From an uncultured Flammeovirgaceae bacterium (lineage in GTDB: Bacteria > Bacteroidota > Bacteroidia > Cytophagales > Cyclobacteriaceae), in contig CAJWQD010000018.1 in the NCBI GenBank assembly GCA_913045135.1, positions 1 through 41,092 of the forward strand: a DNA stretch of 41,092 bases, given 5' to 3'. A program made the position numbers and the translations under genes. The notes beneath the pieces are model-generated. The model was given only the letters and a program-made list of their open reading frames with translations. It had not been told where the DNA came from and ran no database searches. Of the stretch, positions 1-9,468 are shown one piece after another. Positions within the stretch are counted from its first letter, which is position 1; each line of letters begins with the position of its first letter.

Positions 1-151
1 TAATGAGCATTATGATGAAGGGAAAATACTTTTTCAAAAAAGCTGTGAAGTCATGCCAGATGATGATATTAGTGATTTAGCTCATAGAATTCATCAACTT
101 GAATATCGATTTTTCCCAAAAATCATAGAAGATTACATTAATAGTATCTGA
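1..151 (+). CDS. purN: Phosphoribosylglycinamide formyltransferase, 3' end only
   Basis: Only the last 49 codons are present, read from base 2 to a TGA at 149-151; the start lies outside the window. The tail contains NEHYDEGKILFQ followed by a stretch ending in an ...RIHQLEYRFFPKIIE... pattern. This is the usual C-terminal end of PurN, the folate-dependent enzyme that formylates glycinamide ribonucleotide in purine synthesis. The next gene is purH, another folate-dependent purine step, which supports the call. The catalytic part cannot be seen. Confidence 0.8.
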   Translation, partial: NEHYDEGKILFQKSCEVMPDDDISDLAHRIHQLEYRFFPKIIEDYINSI

Positions 152-169
152 TCTCTTTTTAAATGTGTT

Positions 170-177
170 TACTTTTG
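170..177 (+). promoter_or_regulatory. Possible -7 box (TACTTTTG) before purH
   Basis: TACTTTTG matches the Bacteroidota -7 consensus TAnnTTTG exactly and lies 19 bases before the purH ATG. A weak -33 element (TCTG at 147-150, three of four bases of TTTG) is 19 bases further up. It suggests purH can be transcribed independently of purN. This is inferred from the motif alone. Confidence 0.4.
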
Positions 178-196
178 CATTTCACAAAAAATATTC

Positions 197-1723
197 ATGC
201 ACAACAAGATCATAAAGTCTGCTTTAATTTCGGTTTTCAATAAGGAGGGTCTCGAACCTATCGTAAATAGATTGTCAAGCTTAGGTGTTACGCTATATTC
301 TACAGGAGGTACCTATGCATATATTGATCAGTTGGGTAAAAAAGTGAACTTAGTAGAAGATTTGACCGAATATCCCTCTATATTCGGAGGGAGAGTGAAG
401 ACCTTACATCCTAAAATTTTTGGAGGCATTTTGAATAGGAGGGCAGATGCTGGAGATATCGCTGAGAAAGGAAAATACAATATACCGGATATCGATCTCG
501 TGATAGTTGATCTTTATCCTTTTGAAGAAACAGTATCTTCTGGAGGTACTATCGAGGAAATCATTGAAAAAATTGACATAGGTGGAATTGCACTCATCAG
601 GGGAGCAGCTAAAAATTATAATGACGTTTTGATAGTTTCCTCTAGAAACTATTATAAGACATTTTTAGACTTGCTTGAGAGGGGAGAAGGACTTACTACA
701 TTAGATCAAAGAAAATCCTATGCATTGAGGGCTTTCCATATTTCTTCTCATTATGATACGGCTATTTTTAATTATATGAACAGATCCGGAGAGTTGCCAG
801 TTTATAAGGTGAGCTATGATAAAAGAAAATATTTAAGATACGGAGAAAATCCGCATCAAGCAGGTATTTTCTATGGTGATTTGCAAAATTATTTTGATCA
901 ACTAGGAGGGAGAGACATTTCTTACAATAATTTAATTGACGTTGAAGCTGCAGTTCAAATCATTGCCGAATTCGAAGATGAATTGGCTTTTGGCATCTTA
1001 AAGCATAATAATGCTTGTGGCTTCGCTATTGACTCAAATGTCAAAGCAGCATACCTTAAGGCGTATCAAGCAGACAGTAAATCTGCATTTGGAGGAGTTT
1101 TAGTATGTAATAGAGAAATAGATTTATCTGCAGCTCACGAGATTCATAAACTGTTTTTCGAAATTATTATTGCACCTTGCTACGCTCAAGAGGCGCTAGA
1201 ATTGCTTCAACAAAAAACCAATAGGATCATATTAGTTCAGAAAAAACATTATGAAAGAAAACTGCAATCTAAATCTTTATTAAATGGACTCATTGTTCAA
1301 GATTATAACGGGACAACGGATCAGGAAAGTCATTTGAAGAAGGTAACCCAAAGGAAGCCCTCGCAAGTGGAAATAGATAATCTACTTTTTGCATCAAAGT
1401 TATGTAAGCATTCCAAATCAAATACGATTGTGCTTTCGAATAATTATCAGCTCTTAGCCAGTGGTGTAGGTCAGACCTCTCGAGTGGATGCCTTGGAGCA
1501 AGCGATTGCAAAGGCAAGGAAGTTTGGGTTTGATTTACATGGATCGGTCATGGCCTCTGATGCCTTTTTTCCATTTCCAGATTGTGTAGAAATAGCTGGG
1601 GCTGCTGGTGTCACGGCCATCATTCAACCTGGAGGGTCCATAAAAGATCAGCTTTCTATTGATATGTGTGATGAAAAAAATCTATCAATGGTCTTTAGTG
1701 GGCATCGTCATTTTAAACATTAG
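197..1723 (+). CDS. purH: Bifunctional AICAR transformylase / IMP cyclohydrolase
   Basis: PurH catalyses the last two steps of IMP synthesis in the cytoplasm: formyl transfer from 10-formyl-THF to AICAR, then ring closure. The 508 residues are the normal length. The N-terminal third is the MGS-like cyclohydrolase domain (LYSTGGT and GGRVKTLHPK). The transformylase part carries YGENPHQ and KHNNACG, with catalytic Lys269-His270, and ends in the family's PGGSIKDQ and FSGHRHFKH. The start is the first ATG after the purN stop, 45 bases downstream. The gene is intact. purH directly upstream of mreB is an arrangement I recall from other Bacteroidota. Confidence 0.97.
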   Translation: MHNKIIKSALISVFNKEGLEPIVNRLSSLGVTLYSTGGTYAYIDQLGKKVNLVEDLTEYPSIFGGRVKTLHPKIFGGILNRRADAGDIAEKGKYNIPDIDLVIVDLYPFEETVSSGGTIEEIIEKIDIGGIALIRGAAKNYNDVLIVSSRNYYKTFLDLLERGEGLTTLDQRKSYALRAFHISSHYDTAIFNYMNRSGELPVYKVSYDKRKYLRYGENPHQAGIFYGDLQNYFDQLGGRDISYNNLIDVEAAVQIIAEFEDELAFGILKHNNACGFAIDSNVKAAYLKAYQADSKSAFGGVLVCNREIDLSAAHEIHKLFFEIIIAPCYAQEALELLQQKTNRIILVQKKHYERKLQSKSLLNGLIVQDYNGTTDQESHLKKVTQRKPSQVEIDNLLFASKLCKHSKSNTIVLSNNYQLLASGVGQTSRVDALEQAIAKARKFGFDLHGSVMASDAFFPFPDCVEIAGAAGVTAIIQPGGSIKDQLSIDMCDEKNLSMVFSGHRHFKH

Positions 1724-1783
1724 ATTAAGATTTAAAAAGATTGATTATATTGGATGTAAATAGATACGTGGATTAATAAGAAT

Positions 1784-2815
1784 ATGGGAATTTTTGATTT
1801 TTTTACTAGTGATATAGCCATTGATTTGGGAACGGCTAATACTTTAATTATTCACAAAGATAAGGTAGTGGTAGATGAACCCTCGATCATTGCAATTGAC
1901 ATGCACACGAATAAAGTATTGGCAATTGGCCGTGAAGCAATGCAAATGCATGAGAAAACCCACCACAATATTAAGACCATAAGGCCTTTAAAAGATGGTG
2001 TTATTGCAGATTTCCATGCCGCGGAGCATATGATCCGTGGCATGATTAAGATGATAGATAAAGATAAAAAAAGTAGTTGGTTCCCTACTTCACATAGGAT
2101 GGTTATTTGTATTCCATCCGGGATCACAGAGGTAGAAAAAAGAGCTGTTAGAGATTCGGCAGAGCATGCAGGTGCAAAGGAAGTTTATATGATTCATGAA
2201 CCCATTGCTGCCGCCATTGGGATTGGTATTAATATAAGCCAACCGATAGGTTCCATGATTGTTGATATCGGTGGTGGAACAACAGAGATTGCGGTCATCG
2301 CCCTTTCAGGAATTGTAGCTGATCAATCAATAAGGGTGGCTGGAGACTCTTTTACAAAAGATATCTTAGATTACATGCGACGGCAGCATAATTTATTAAT
2401 TGGTGAGCGCACTGCAGAGCGAGTGAAAATCGAGATTGGTTCCGCCTTAACAGACTTAGATGATGGTCCTGAAGAATACGAGGTAAGAGGGAGAGATTTA
2501 ATGACGGGAATTCCAAAAGTAATAAAAATTTCTTATACAGAGATTGCCTTCGCTATAGATAAGTCGGTGTCTAAAATTGAAGAGGCTGTATTAAAAGCTC
2601 TTGAAATATCACCACCGGAACTTTCAGCTGATATATATGAAAATGGAATTTATTTAACGGGAGGAGGAGCAATGCTTCGTGGTCTCGACAAGCGACTATC
2701 TCTTAAAACAAAATTGCCCATTCATATTGCTGAAGATCCGCTTAGGGCTGTGGTTAGGGGAACAGGCTCAGCGCTCAAAGAGCTTGATAATTATAAACCT
2801 GTATTGATGACTTAA
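1784..2815 (+). CDS. mreB: Rod shape-determining actin homologue MreB
   Basis: MreB is the bacterial actin that forms membrane-associated filaments guiding lateral cell-wall synthesis. The 343 residues are full length. The nucleotide-binding signatures are visible: DLGTANT near residues 17-23, the second phosphate loop VDIGGGTTEIAV from residue 160, and the adenosine motif YLTGGGAMLRGL near the C-terminus. It starts 60 bases after purH. Its TAA directly abuts the mreC ATG (TAAATG), so the two are translationally coupled. It heads a complete mreBCD-mrdA-rodA elongasome set, implying a rod-shaped cell. Confidence 0.98.
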   Translation: MGIFDFFTSDIAIDLGTANTLIIHKDKVVVDEPSIIAIDMHTNKVLAIGREAMQMHEKTHHNIKTIRPLKDGVIADFHAAEHMIRGMIKMIDKDKKSSWFPTSHRMVICIPSGITEVEKRAVRDSAEHAGAKEVYMIHEPIAAAIGIGINISQPIGSMIVDIGGGTTEIAVIALSGIVADQSIRVAGDSFTKDILDYMRRQHNLLIGERTAERVKIEIGSALTDLDDGPEEYEVRGRDLMTGIPKVIKISYTEIAFAIDKSVSKIEEAVLKALEISPPELSADIYENGIYLTGGGAMLRGLDKRLSLKTKLPIHIAEDPLRAVVRGTGSALKELDNYKPVLMT

Positions 2816-3619
2816 ATGCAGCTATTATTTTCCTTTTTATTTCGTAATCGGGTTTTAGGATTTTTTCTTTTTTTGGAGTTACTCGCATTGTCACTTTTTT
2901 TCTCAAATAGTAACCTTTACAATTCATATCTATTTAATACCTCTAATAAATTCGTTGGAATGGTGCTCGAAACAAATCACAATATTGCTCAATATTTTCA
3001 ATTGGATGAGCTTAATCAGAAACTTCTCATTGAGAATGCATTATTGAGAGAGGAATTGTTAAAAAAAAATTTGGGAGTTAATATGTACGATACACTCATG
3101 GAAACTACACATGTGATTCCAGCCCAGGTCATAAATAATGAGTTTCAAAAACTGGAGAATTACCTGACAATAAATAAGGGATCCTTATCTCAAATTGAAT
3201 CGGGGATGGCAGTTATTTCAAGGGAGGGAGTTGTAGGCATCATTAAGTCGGTCAGTCGCCATTTTTCTACGGTAACTTCTATTTTGAATCGGAAATTAAT
3301 GATTTCTAGTCGACTTAATAAGACAAATACTTTATGCACTGTCCAGTGGAATTTACAGGGCCCCTCAGTAGCAGATTTAAAATTCATTCCTCGTCATATA
3401 AAATTTAATATTGGAGACACAGTAAGTACCTCAGGCTATAATGCAGTTTTCCCTGCAGAGGTTATGTTAGGGACCATCATGTCATATCAATTACCCGATG
3501 AGTCTCCTTTTTATTTGGCCAAGATTAAATTATTTTCAGATTTATCATCAATAGATGCTGTCTATGTGATAAGAAACCCATTAAAAAATGAGATAGATAG
3601 TTTGCAAATTGTTTTATGA
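2816..3619 (+). CDS. mreC: Rod shape-determining protein MreC
   Basis: MreC is a bitopic membrane protein that links MreB to the periplasmic wall enzymes and PBP2. The 267 residues show one N-terminal membrane segment (about residues 10-30). A short coiled coil rich in L/E/N follows (LNQKLLIENALLREELLKKN, about 62-81). Next comes the beta-rich MreC domain with AQVINNEFQKLENYLTIN and the conserved GMAVISREGVVGIIKSVS stretch. The start abuts the mreB stop. The stop overlaps the mreD start by four bases (ATGA), typical of a co-translated operon. Confidence 0.95.
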   Translation: MQLLFSFLFRNRVLGFFLFLELLALSLFFSNSNLYNSYLFNTSNKFVGMVLETNHNIAQYFQLDELNQKLLIENALLREELLKKNLGVNMYDTLMETTHVIPAQVINNEFQKLENYLTINKGSLSQIESGMAVISREGVVGIIKSVSRHFSTVTSILNRKLMISSRLNKTNTLCTVQWNLQGPSVADLKFIPRHIKFNIGDTVSTSGYNAVFPAEVMLGTIMSYQLPDESPFYLAKIKLFSDLSSIDAVYVIRNPLKNEIDSLQIVL

Positions 3620-4131
3620 ATAGAGTAAGTTGGAAATTGATGACGTTTTATTTCGTTGGATATGTTGTTTTACAAATACCGTTGCTATATAAATTTGTCT
3701 TATTTAATGTAGCTTTTAGTTTCTTCTATTTGGGGTATTTAATTTTCTTTCCATTGGGGCAAAATCCTTTATTAAGACTGATGGCTGGGTTTTTAACGGG
3801 GTTGTTCATCGATATTTTTTCTAATACCCCAGGTCTTCATGCAAGCGTTTGTACTTTTGTTATGTTTTTTAGAGACACTTGGTTAAGACGTATTTTAGAA
3901 TATGAAGAGGGTGTTTTTGATATGAATATTTACATTTTAAAAGCTCGAGGGATATTACTCTATGTTTTGCCAGTCATATTTATTCATCATCTTATGATAT
4001 TTTGGATTAATTATGGGAGTGGTATTGGAGTCTTTTTGGTATTTGACCGTATTTTGGCTAGTACTATTTTTTCTTTTACGAGTATTTTAATAATTAATTT
4101 GGTTATTTCCATAAAGCCAAGTCGTATATGA
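3616..4131 (+). CDS. mreD: Rod shape-determining membrane protein MreD
   Basis: This is a 171-residue, almost wholly hydrophobic protein with roughly five membrane segments. It contains LMAGFLTGLFIDIFSNTPGLHA, which corresponds to the best conserved part of Bacteroidota MreD. MreD is the polytopic partner of MreC in the elongasome. Sequence similarity in this family is weak, so the call rests partly on position: it overlaps mreC by four bases upstream and mrdA by four bases downstream. No alternative fits the location. Confidence 0.9.
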   Translation: MNRVSWKLMTFYFVGYVVLQIPLLYKFVLFNVAFSFFYLGYLIFFPLGQNPLLRLMAGFLTGLFIDIFSNTPGLHASVCTFVMFFRDTWLRRILEYEEGVFDMNIYILKARGILLYVLPVIFIHHLMIFWINYGSGIGVFLVFDRILASTIFSFTSILIINLVISIKPSRI

Positions 4132-5927
4132 AAAGTCGTATTTTAGGGATAAAAGTATTTATAATCCTTACAATTTTTGTGCTGTCCATCAGGTTATTTA
4201 GTATTCAAATTATGGATACAAATTATAAAGAAAAAGCCAATCGAAATGTAATTCAAAGAGTCATTGAATATCCCTATAGGGGTCTTGTATTTGATCGTCA
4301 TGGCAAGCTTTTAATGTACAATGATCCTATTTTTGATTTAGAGATAACTCCAAAAAATGTTGACTTATCAGACTCATTGTTGGTTAAAGAATTATTGTCG
4401 ATAACGCAAAAAGAATTTGACCATTCCTACCGAGAGGCTAACTCTTTTTCTAGGCACTTACCTTCTGTCTTTTATAAGGAAATGTCCAATATAAAGTTCG
4501 CTTCATTTCAAGATAGAATGGTAGATCTTAGAGGGTTCAATATTAAAACAAGAACTACGCGGGGTTATGCTGAAAAGGGAATGGCAAATATTTTGGGGTA
4601 TGTGGGGAAGGTAACTCGAAATCACCTAAAATTAGACACTACTGGCTATTACAAGGCAGGGGATAACATAGGAATTACAGGAATTGAAAAAACTTATGAA
4701 AGCTCAATAAGGGGATTGAGAGGAGTTAAATATCGTAATGTAGATGTACAAGGAATTAATATGGGTTCTTTTAAGAATGAGGCTTATGATACTTTACCAC
4801 AACCAGGTCTAAATTTAATACTTACCATTGATGCGACTCTTCAGAAATACGCAGAAAAACTTATGGAGGGGAAAACGGGAAGTCTAGTGGCGATTGATCC
4901 TTCGTCTGGCGAAATATTAGCTATGGTTTCGGCTCCATCTTATGATCCTTCTTTGCTTTCAGGCAGAAGATTTTCTAAAAATTTTGCAATTATTCAAGCG
5001 GACTCTCTGAAACCCTTATTTAACCGGCCCTTACAGGCCATGTATCCACCAGGATCAATGTTTAAGACTGTGCAGGCTTTAATTGCGTTGGAGGAGCAAC
5101 AGGTTCAAGCGGATGAAATTATTACTGTGAATGGTCAACTTATTGGCGATCATGCTCCAGCAGGTAGATACGACATCGAGCGCGCGCTTACTAAATCTTC
5201 AAATAATTATTTCTTTAAAATCTTTCGCCGGGTTATTCAGCAAGGGGAACATTTAAGCCCCTTTATTGACAGTAGAATAGGTTATAACAAGTGGCGGGAT
5301 TTTGTTTTGCAGTTTGGTTTTGGGAATTCGCTAAATGTAGATCTTCCCAATGAGAAAGTAGGCTTCATACCTAGTTTAGAATTTTATGACAAAATTTACG
5401 GCAAAGAAAGATGGAAGTTTTCTAATATTTATTCTCTAAGCATTGGTCAGGGGGAACTGTTGGTAACTCCCCTTCAGATGGCTAATCTGGGTGTAATTTT
5501 GGCTAACAGAGGGCATTATTATACTCCACATCTAGTTAGAAAAGTAGGTACTGAAAGTTCAGATTTCAGTCAAAAAAAGAATGTAGATATAGATAAAAGT
5601 CATTTTGAAACCGTTTTGGATGGAATGCAGGCATTGGTAACGGTACCTGGGTCAAGGGCATATATACCGGATTTAATTTTTTGTGGTAAAACTAGTACAG
5701 TTGAAAATCCACAAGGTTTAGACCATTCTGGGTTTATGGGATTTGCTCCTAGGGAAGATCCAAAAATAGCCATTGCAGTCTATGTTGAAAACGCGGGCTG
5801 GGGAGCACGCGCAGCATTGTCAGCAGCCAGTTTAATCATTGAAAAACATATAAATGGGTCAGTCAAAAAGAAATGGCTCGAAAACTATGTTTTAAAGGGA
5901 GACTTCGAAGATGCGAGACCAGAATAG
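4128..5927 (+). CDS. mrdA: Penicillin-binding protein 2 (elongasome transpeptidase)
   Basis: PBP2 is the class B transpeptidase that cross-links peptidoglycan during elongation, anchored by one N-terminal helix (about residues 5-25). The protein has 599 residues. The dimerisation/pedestal part begins with the typical YPYRGLVFDRHG near residue 44. The transpeptidase domain carries all three active-site motifs: Ser310-x-x-Lys313 in PPGSMFK, SSN at 357-359, and KTS beginning at Lys521. It overlaps mreD by four bases and rodA by 17 bases. The gene is intact and would be a beta-lactam target. Confidence 0.97.
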   Translation: MKSRILGIKVFIILTIFVLSIRLFSIQIMDTNYKEKANRNVIQRVIEYPYRGLVFDRHGKLLMYNDPIFDLEITPKNVDLSDSLLVKELLSITQKEFDHSYREANSFSRHLPSVFYKEMSNIKFASFQDRMVDLRGFNIKTRTTRGYAEKGMANILGYVGKVTRNHLKLDTTGYYKAGDNIGITGIEKTYESSIRGLRGVKYRNVDVQGINMGSFKNEAYDTLPQPGLNLILTIDATLQKYAEKLMEGKTGSLVAIDPSSGEILAMVSAPSYDPSLLSGRRFSKNFAIIQADSLKPLFNRPLQAMYPPGSMFKTVQALIALEEQQVQADEIITVNGQLIGDHAPAGRYDIERALTKSSNNYFFKIFRRVIQQGEHLSPFIDSRIGYNKWRDFVLQFGFGNSLNVDLPNEKVGFIPSLEFYDKIYGKERWKFSNIYSLSIGQGELLVTPLQMANLGVILANRGHYYTPHLVRKVGTESSDFSQKKNVDIDKSHFETVLDGMQALVTVPGSRAYIPDLIFCGKTSTVENPQGLDHSGFMGFAPREDPKIAIAVYVENAGWGARAALSAASLIIEKHINGSVKKKWLENYVLKGDFEDARPE

Positions 5928-7167
5928 ATACCAAATAGATACTTTATCAGTGGTTTATTTTTTATCACTAGTCGCACTTGGGTGGATTAACATATATGCT
6001 GCAGACTATGATTTGGATAATACTGTCTCATTTTTTGATTTAAGTCAAAGCGCGACAAAGCAGCTTATTTGGATTGGGACTTCTTTCTTATTAATTGCAG
6101 TAATTTTTATCTTGGATTATCGATTTTATGATTCATTTGGTTATGTGATTTGGGGAGTATCTATTTTCTTTCTTTTGGCTGTGTTGTTTTTTGGTGAAGA
6201 AGTTGCAGGGTCAACTTCTTGGTTTGAAATTGGATTCATAAAAATTCAACCTGCTGAGTTCACTAAAATTGCTGTTTCTATTGGATTGGCAAAATACCTG
6301 AGTTCGCAGCACATAGGGGGATCTGTTAAGAGTAAACTGGGTATCTCTGCGTTGTTATTTTTAATACCGATGGGCCTTATAATTATGCAGGGGGATTTAG
6401 GTACAGCAATGGTGTTCAGTAGTTTCACTTTGGTTTTATTCAGAGAAGGTCTTAGCGGAAAGCTATTGTTTTTTTCACTTTATGCCGTTATTTTATTTTT
6501 TTTAACCCTTTTGGTAGATCAATGGATACTACTTTTAATGGTTTTTGCCTCGTTTTTGGTATGTTTAGGGTTATTTATCAAGAATAAAAAAGTACTTATT
6601 TTAATACTGGTAGTCGCTATTCTAAGTTGTGGATTAATAAAGAGTGTTGATTTTGTATTAAATGAAGTACTTAAAGATCATCAGCGACTTCGGGTTATGT
6701 CCTTGATTAATCCAAACGCAGACCCATTGGGTATTGGTTGGAATGTATTGCAATCTAAAATAGCAATTGGATCGGGAGGCTTTATGGGTAAGGGTTTTTT
6801 GAAAGGAACGCAAACTAAATTTGACTTTGTTCCTGCTCAAACCACAGACTTTATTTTTTGCACTGTGGGAGAAGAGCAGGGCTGGTTAGGAGGGACCTTG
6901 ATCATGATTCTCTTTGGTGCTTTCTTTTTGCGCTTATTGAAGATAGCAGAGCGTCAAAAATCAAATTTTGTAAGGATTTATGGTTATTCAGCAGTGTCTA
7001 TTATGTTTTTCCATTTTGCTATAAACATAGCGATGACCATCGGGTTAGTCCCGGTTATAGGCATACCACTTCCTTTTTTTAGTTACGGCGGCTCTAGTCT
7101 ATGGACTTTCACAATGTTGCTCTTTATACTTCTTAAGTTGGACAGTCAAAGAATGAAAATATTATAG
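5911..7167 (+). CDS. rodA: SEDS peptidoglycan glycosyltransferase RodA
   Basis: RodA polymerises lipid II into glycan strands in the inner membrane, paired with PBP2. The 418 residues form about ten hydrophobic segments. SEDS signatures are present: KIQPAEFTKI, GDLGTAMVF, the loop with DFIFCTVGEEQG, and the C-terminal IPLPFFSYGGSS. It begins inside the end of mrdA (17-base overlap), which fits co-translation of the PBP2/RodA pair. The stop lies six bases from the stop of the convergent downstream gene, and I see no hairpin terminator between them. Confidence 0.97.
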   Translation: MRDQNRYQIDTLSVVYFLSLVALGWINIYAADYDLDNTVSFFDLSQSATKQLIWIGTSFLLIAVIFILDYRFYDSFGYVIWGVSIFFLLAVLFFGEEVAGSTSWFEIGFIKIQPAEFTKIAVSIGLAKYLSSQHIGGSVKSKLGISALLFLIPMGLIIMQGDLGTAMVFSSFTLVLFREGLSGKLLFFSLYAVILFFLTLLVDQWILLLMVFASFLVCLGLFIKNKKVLILILVVAILSCGLIKSVDFVLNEVLKDHQRLRVMSLINPNADPLGIGWNVLQSKIAIGSGGFMGKGFLKGTQTKFDFVPAQTTDFIFCTVGEEQGWLGGTLIMILFGAFFLRLLKIAERQKSNFVRIYGYSAVSIMFFHFAINIAMTIGLVPVIGIPLPFFSYGGSSLWTFTMLLFILLKLDSQRMKIL

Positions 7168-7173
7168 CATTGA

Positions 7174-8685
7174 TTAGCGAAATCTTCTGAAAATAATTTT
7201 TAATAATTCTTTGACAACCTCGGCATTCATGTCCCACTGATATTCCTGCGCCTCATATCTTATTAAATGCTCTACGGCTGCATCAAAATTTTCTAAACGC
7301 TCTATTGATTTAATGGTAGCCTTAAACTTCTCTTCATTATCGTCAAACAATTCTTTAATAAACATATATTGGTGATTAATTGAAATATTTGATAAAATAC
7401 TGGTGATTCGCTCTTCCTGATGGGTATCTGCTATAGTTTTAGATTCGGATTGGAATTGTTCATTAATAGTTTCAAAGTCTAGTTTTGATAGTTCGGGTTC
7501 TTTTCTGTAGCCTAAATCCTCAATGAGTGCTTTAGAGGCTTTGGAAGAATTTTTTTTGTTTTTGTAAACCTCAATGATTGGATCTTCTAAAGGGAAATCA
7601 TCTAGTTCATCTTTTGTGACATAGTTGTTTTTAATTTCATCCAAAGTTTGAATATCATCCATTGAAAAATCATTATTTGTTTCCAAAGAACTTTCATTGG
7701 GAAGGGGAACTTCCAAGTCGCTCGATTCTTGAATAGATCCTTCTGGGGCCAAATCATTAGTATCTTTTTCAGTGACTTCAATGGCTTTTTCTCTATTATT
7801 TTGTTGATTTCTAGGAAGATTATTGCTGCTCTTTGGTGGTATTATTTTTTTTTCTGGATTTTCTAGGATTTTTTTCGTCTTTATTTCGAAATCTTTTTCT
7901 ACTGCTGCGTCCCTATTTTTTTCTTTATTTTCCTCTAATAGATTATCACTATTTTCTGAGACTGATTGGCCTTCAATAGAAGCTAATTGGGAATCATCTT
8001 TAGATTCATTTGGATCGCTTGAGAGCTCTTTGACAATTACATTGCGTTCATTATTTTTTTTAATAGGTTCACTAGACTTGAATAATTCTTGTTTTTTGAG
8101 AATAAGAATTTCAGATAGTTGCTCGACAAGTTGATGATTATCAAGTTTATGTACCTTAAAAAAGTCAATTGCATAACTTTTTAAATGCTTTAGATTGTTG
8201 GTATCGAAGGCTTCTATAAAATCTAATATTAAGGGTTTATGAAATACTATGTATTTTACGAACTGTGAATTTAATTTTTTATTAATGAGTATTTCTGGCC
8301 TCTTCTTGATTTCATTATTCAAGTAGCTCACAGGATCAAAATTAAGGATAATAAGGTCTTCAACTGCTTTTTCAATAATAGGTTTTAAGTTTTCAGTATT
8401 GATCGAAATGTTTTGAGAGAGGGTGTTCATTAATTGCGAAATCATTACTTTCACTTGAGGTGCTTGATAATTAAAATAAGGACTTTCAATTCTTTTTATC
8501 TCTTCTTGCCACTTTTCAAAGAGAGATTTAACGATGAATAGATTTAGCTGTTTTATAGGAGATATATATAGGATTTCCTTACCTGTGAGCATTTCTTTTT
8601 CTCTAAATGGCTGTATCATCAGTTGCTCTGAAAAAACAGTTTTGTATTGACGGATAAAGTCTAGATTTAATTTTTCTTTTATCAT
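7174..8685 (-). CDS. Bacteroidota protein of unknown function with disordered middle
   Basis: The protein has 503 residues, no signal peptide and no membrane segment. It has a helical N-terminal part (about 1-205), a long low-complexity centre rich in Ser, Glu, Asp, Asn and Lys (about 205-390), and a helical C-terminal part. The C-terminal NHQYMFIKELFDDNEEKF and the following Trp-containing helix resemble a tail I associate with uncharacterised Bacteroidota proteins; this is recognition from memory, not a search. It is convergent with rodA, the stops six bases apart. The disordered centre suggests a linker or a scaffold role, which is inference. The function is unknown. Confidence 0.75.
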   Translation of the reverse strand: MIKEKLNLDFIRQYKTVFSEQLMIQPFREKEMLTGKEILYISPIKQLNLFIVKSLFEKWQEEIKRIESPYFNYQAPQVKVMISQLMNTLSQNISINTENLKPIIEKAVEDLIILNFDPVSYLNNEIKKRPEILINKKLNSQFVKYIVFHKPLILDFIEAFDTNNLKHLKSYAIDFFKVHKLDNHQLVEQLSEILILKKQELFKSSEPIKKNNERNVIVKELSSDPNESKDDSQLASIEGQSVSENSDNLLEENKEKNRDAAVEKDFEIKTKKILENPEKKIIPPKSSNNLPRNQQNNREKAIEVTEKDTNDLAPEGSIQESSDLEVPLPNESSLETNNDFSMDDIQTLDEIKNNYVTKDELDDFPLEDPIIEVYKNKKNSSKASKALIEDLGYRKEPELSKLDFETINEQFQSESKTIADTHQEERITSILSNISINHQYMFIKELFDDNEEKFKATIKSIERLENFDAAVEHLIRYEAQEYQWDMNAEVVKELLKIIFRRFR

Positions 8686-9468
8686 AAGGGCATTGAAAAA
8701 TGCTAAGTTTAATGTTTTTCGTACTAGGTAAAGCTATTGATTAGGAAGGTAAAAATGAAGGGCTATAGATTTATTTTATGAAAACTTATGAATTTTTCAT
8801 GGGGGTAATTAAATTGAATGTCTTTCAATCTTCAAAAACTTTAACGTTCCTCGCATTTTAAAATTATTTTTGAAATAAGCTGTTTCTTTAGCTTTGAAGA
8901 CTAAGTTAATTGAATATATAAGGCATGAAATATATTCATGATAAGGTATTTTCAAAAAGAACAAAATTATTTTAAAATGGGGCGAACTGAAGTTATTTGC
9001 GGGCTTATGTTTATAGATAAAAGGGATGCTTTTTTGGAAGGGAAACAGATGCGATGAATGGGGGGTCATATGTTCAAATTTTAAAATTAATGTTGGACAT
9101 AAGATGTACTGAAGATATTATTATGATGTATAACTCAAATAATCTACCCGTTTTGCCGATGAACAAGGCTAAGCGCATATTTAGTAAACTGGACTTTTGT
9201 GATGTATCAAGGATTGATGAGGTTAAGTTTTTGATTATGAACTATAATAAAGTTCGTTAATATTTTGGCAAATCTAGAAAGTCGTGTTATCCTGCTAGGC
9301 TTAGATATGGATTACTTCCGAAAAACTTTTGATTTATTTGTCCATCTTATTAGTAGAGCAGGATATGATATTAAATTACAGTGGAAATTGGTAAATTCGG
9401 ATCTTTGGTTTTTTCCGATAGGTTGTCGAAGTCTAATTGGGAAAAATTAGTTGGAGAACGCCAATGGT
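8686..9468. other. About 780 bases without a convincing gene
   Basis: This A+T-rich stretch separates the 503-residue gene from porZ. It holds the imperfect palindrome listed at 8833-8999. It also holds two short plus-strand open frames, 9054-9260 (68 codons, ATG) and 9265-9450 (61 codons, TTG). Neither shows a recognisable domain, signal peptide or clear ribosome site, and lengths like these arise by chance in such DNA. The porZ promoter presumably lies in the last 200 bases, but I find no full TAnnTTTG box there. Confidence 0.5.
8833..8999. repeat. 167-base imperfect palindromic element
   Basis: The left arm, CATTTTAAAATTATTTTTG at 8854-8872, is the near reverse complement of CAAAATTATTTTAAAATG at 8962-8979. 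The pairing extends outwards with gaps (CAAAAACTTT at 8833 against AAGTTATTTG ending at 8999). It also extends inwards to a perfect nine-base inverted repeat, TGAATATAT (8911-8919) with ATATATTCA (8930-8938), around a ten-base loop. The whole unit could fold as one long hairpin. It could be a miniature transposable-element remnant or a structured RNA. No second copy was noticed in the window. Confidence 0.5.

Noticed and set aside
7823-8134. A 103-codon open frame on the plus strand opposite the 503-residue gene
   Set aside because: It reads the complement of the Ser/Glu/Lys-rich low-complexity part and yields a Phe/Ser/Leu-rich peptide with no domain; the minus-strand gene explains the region.
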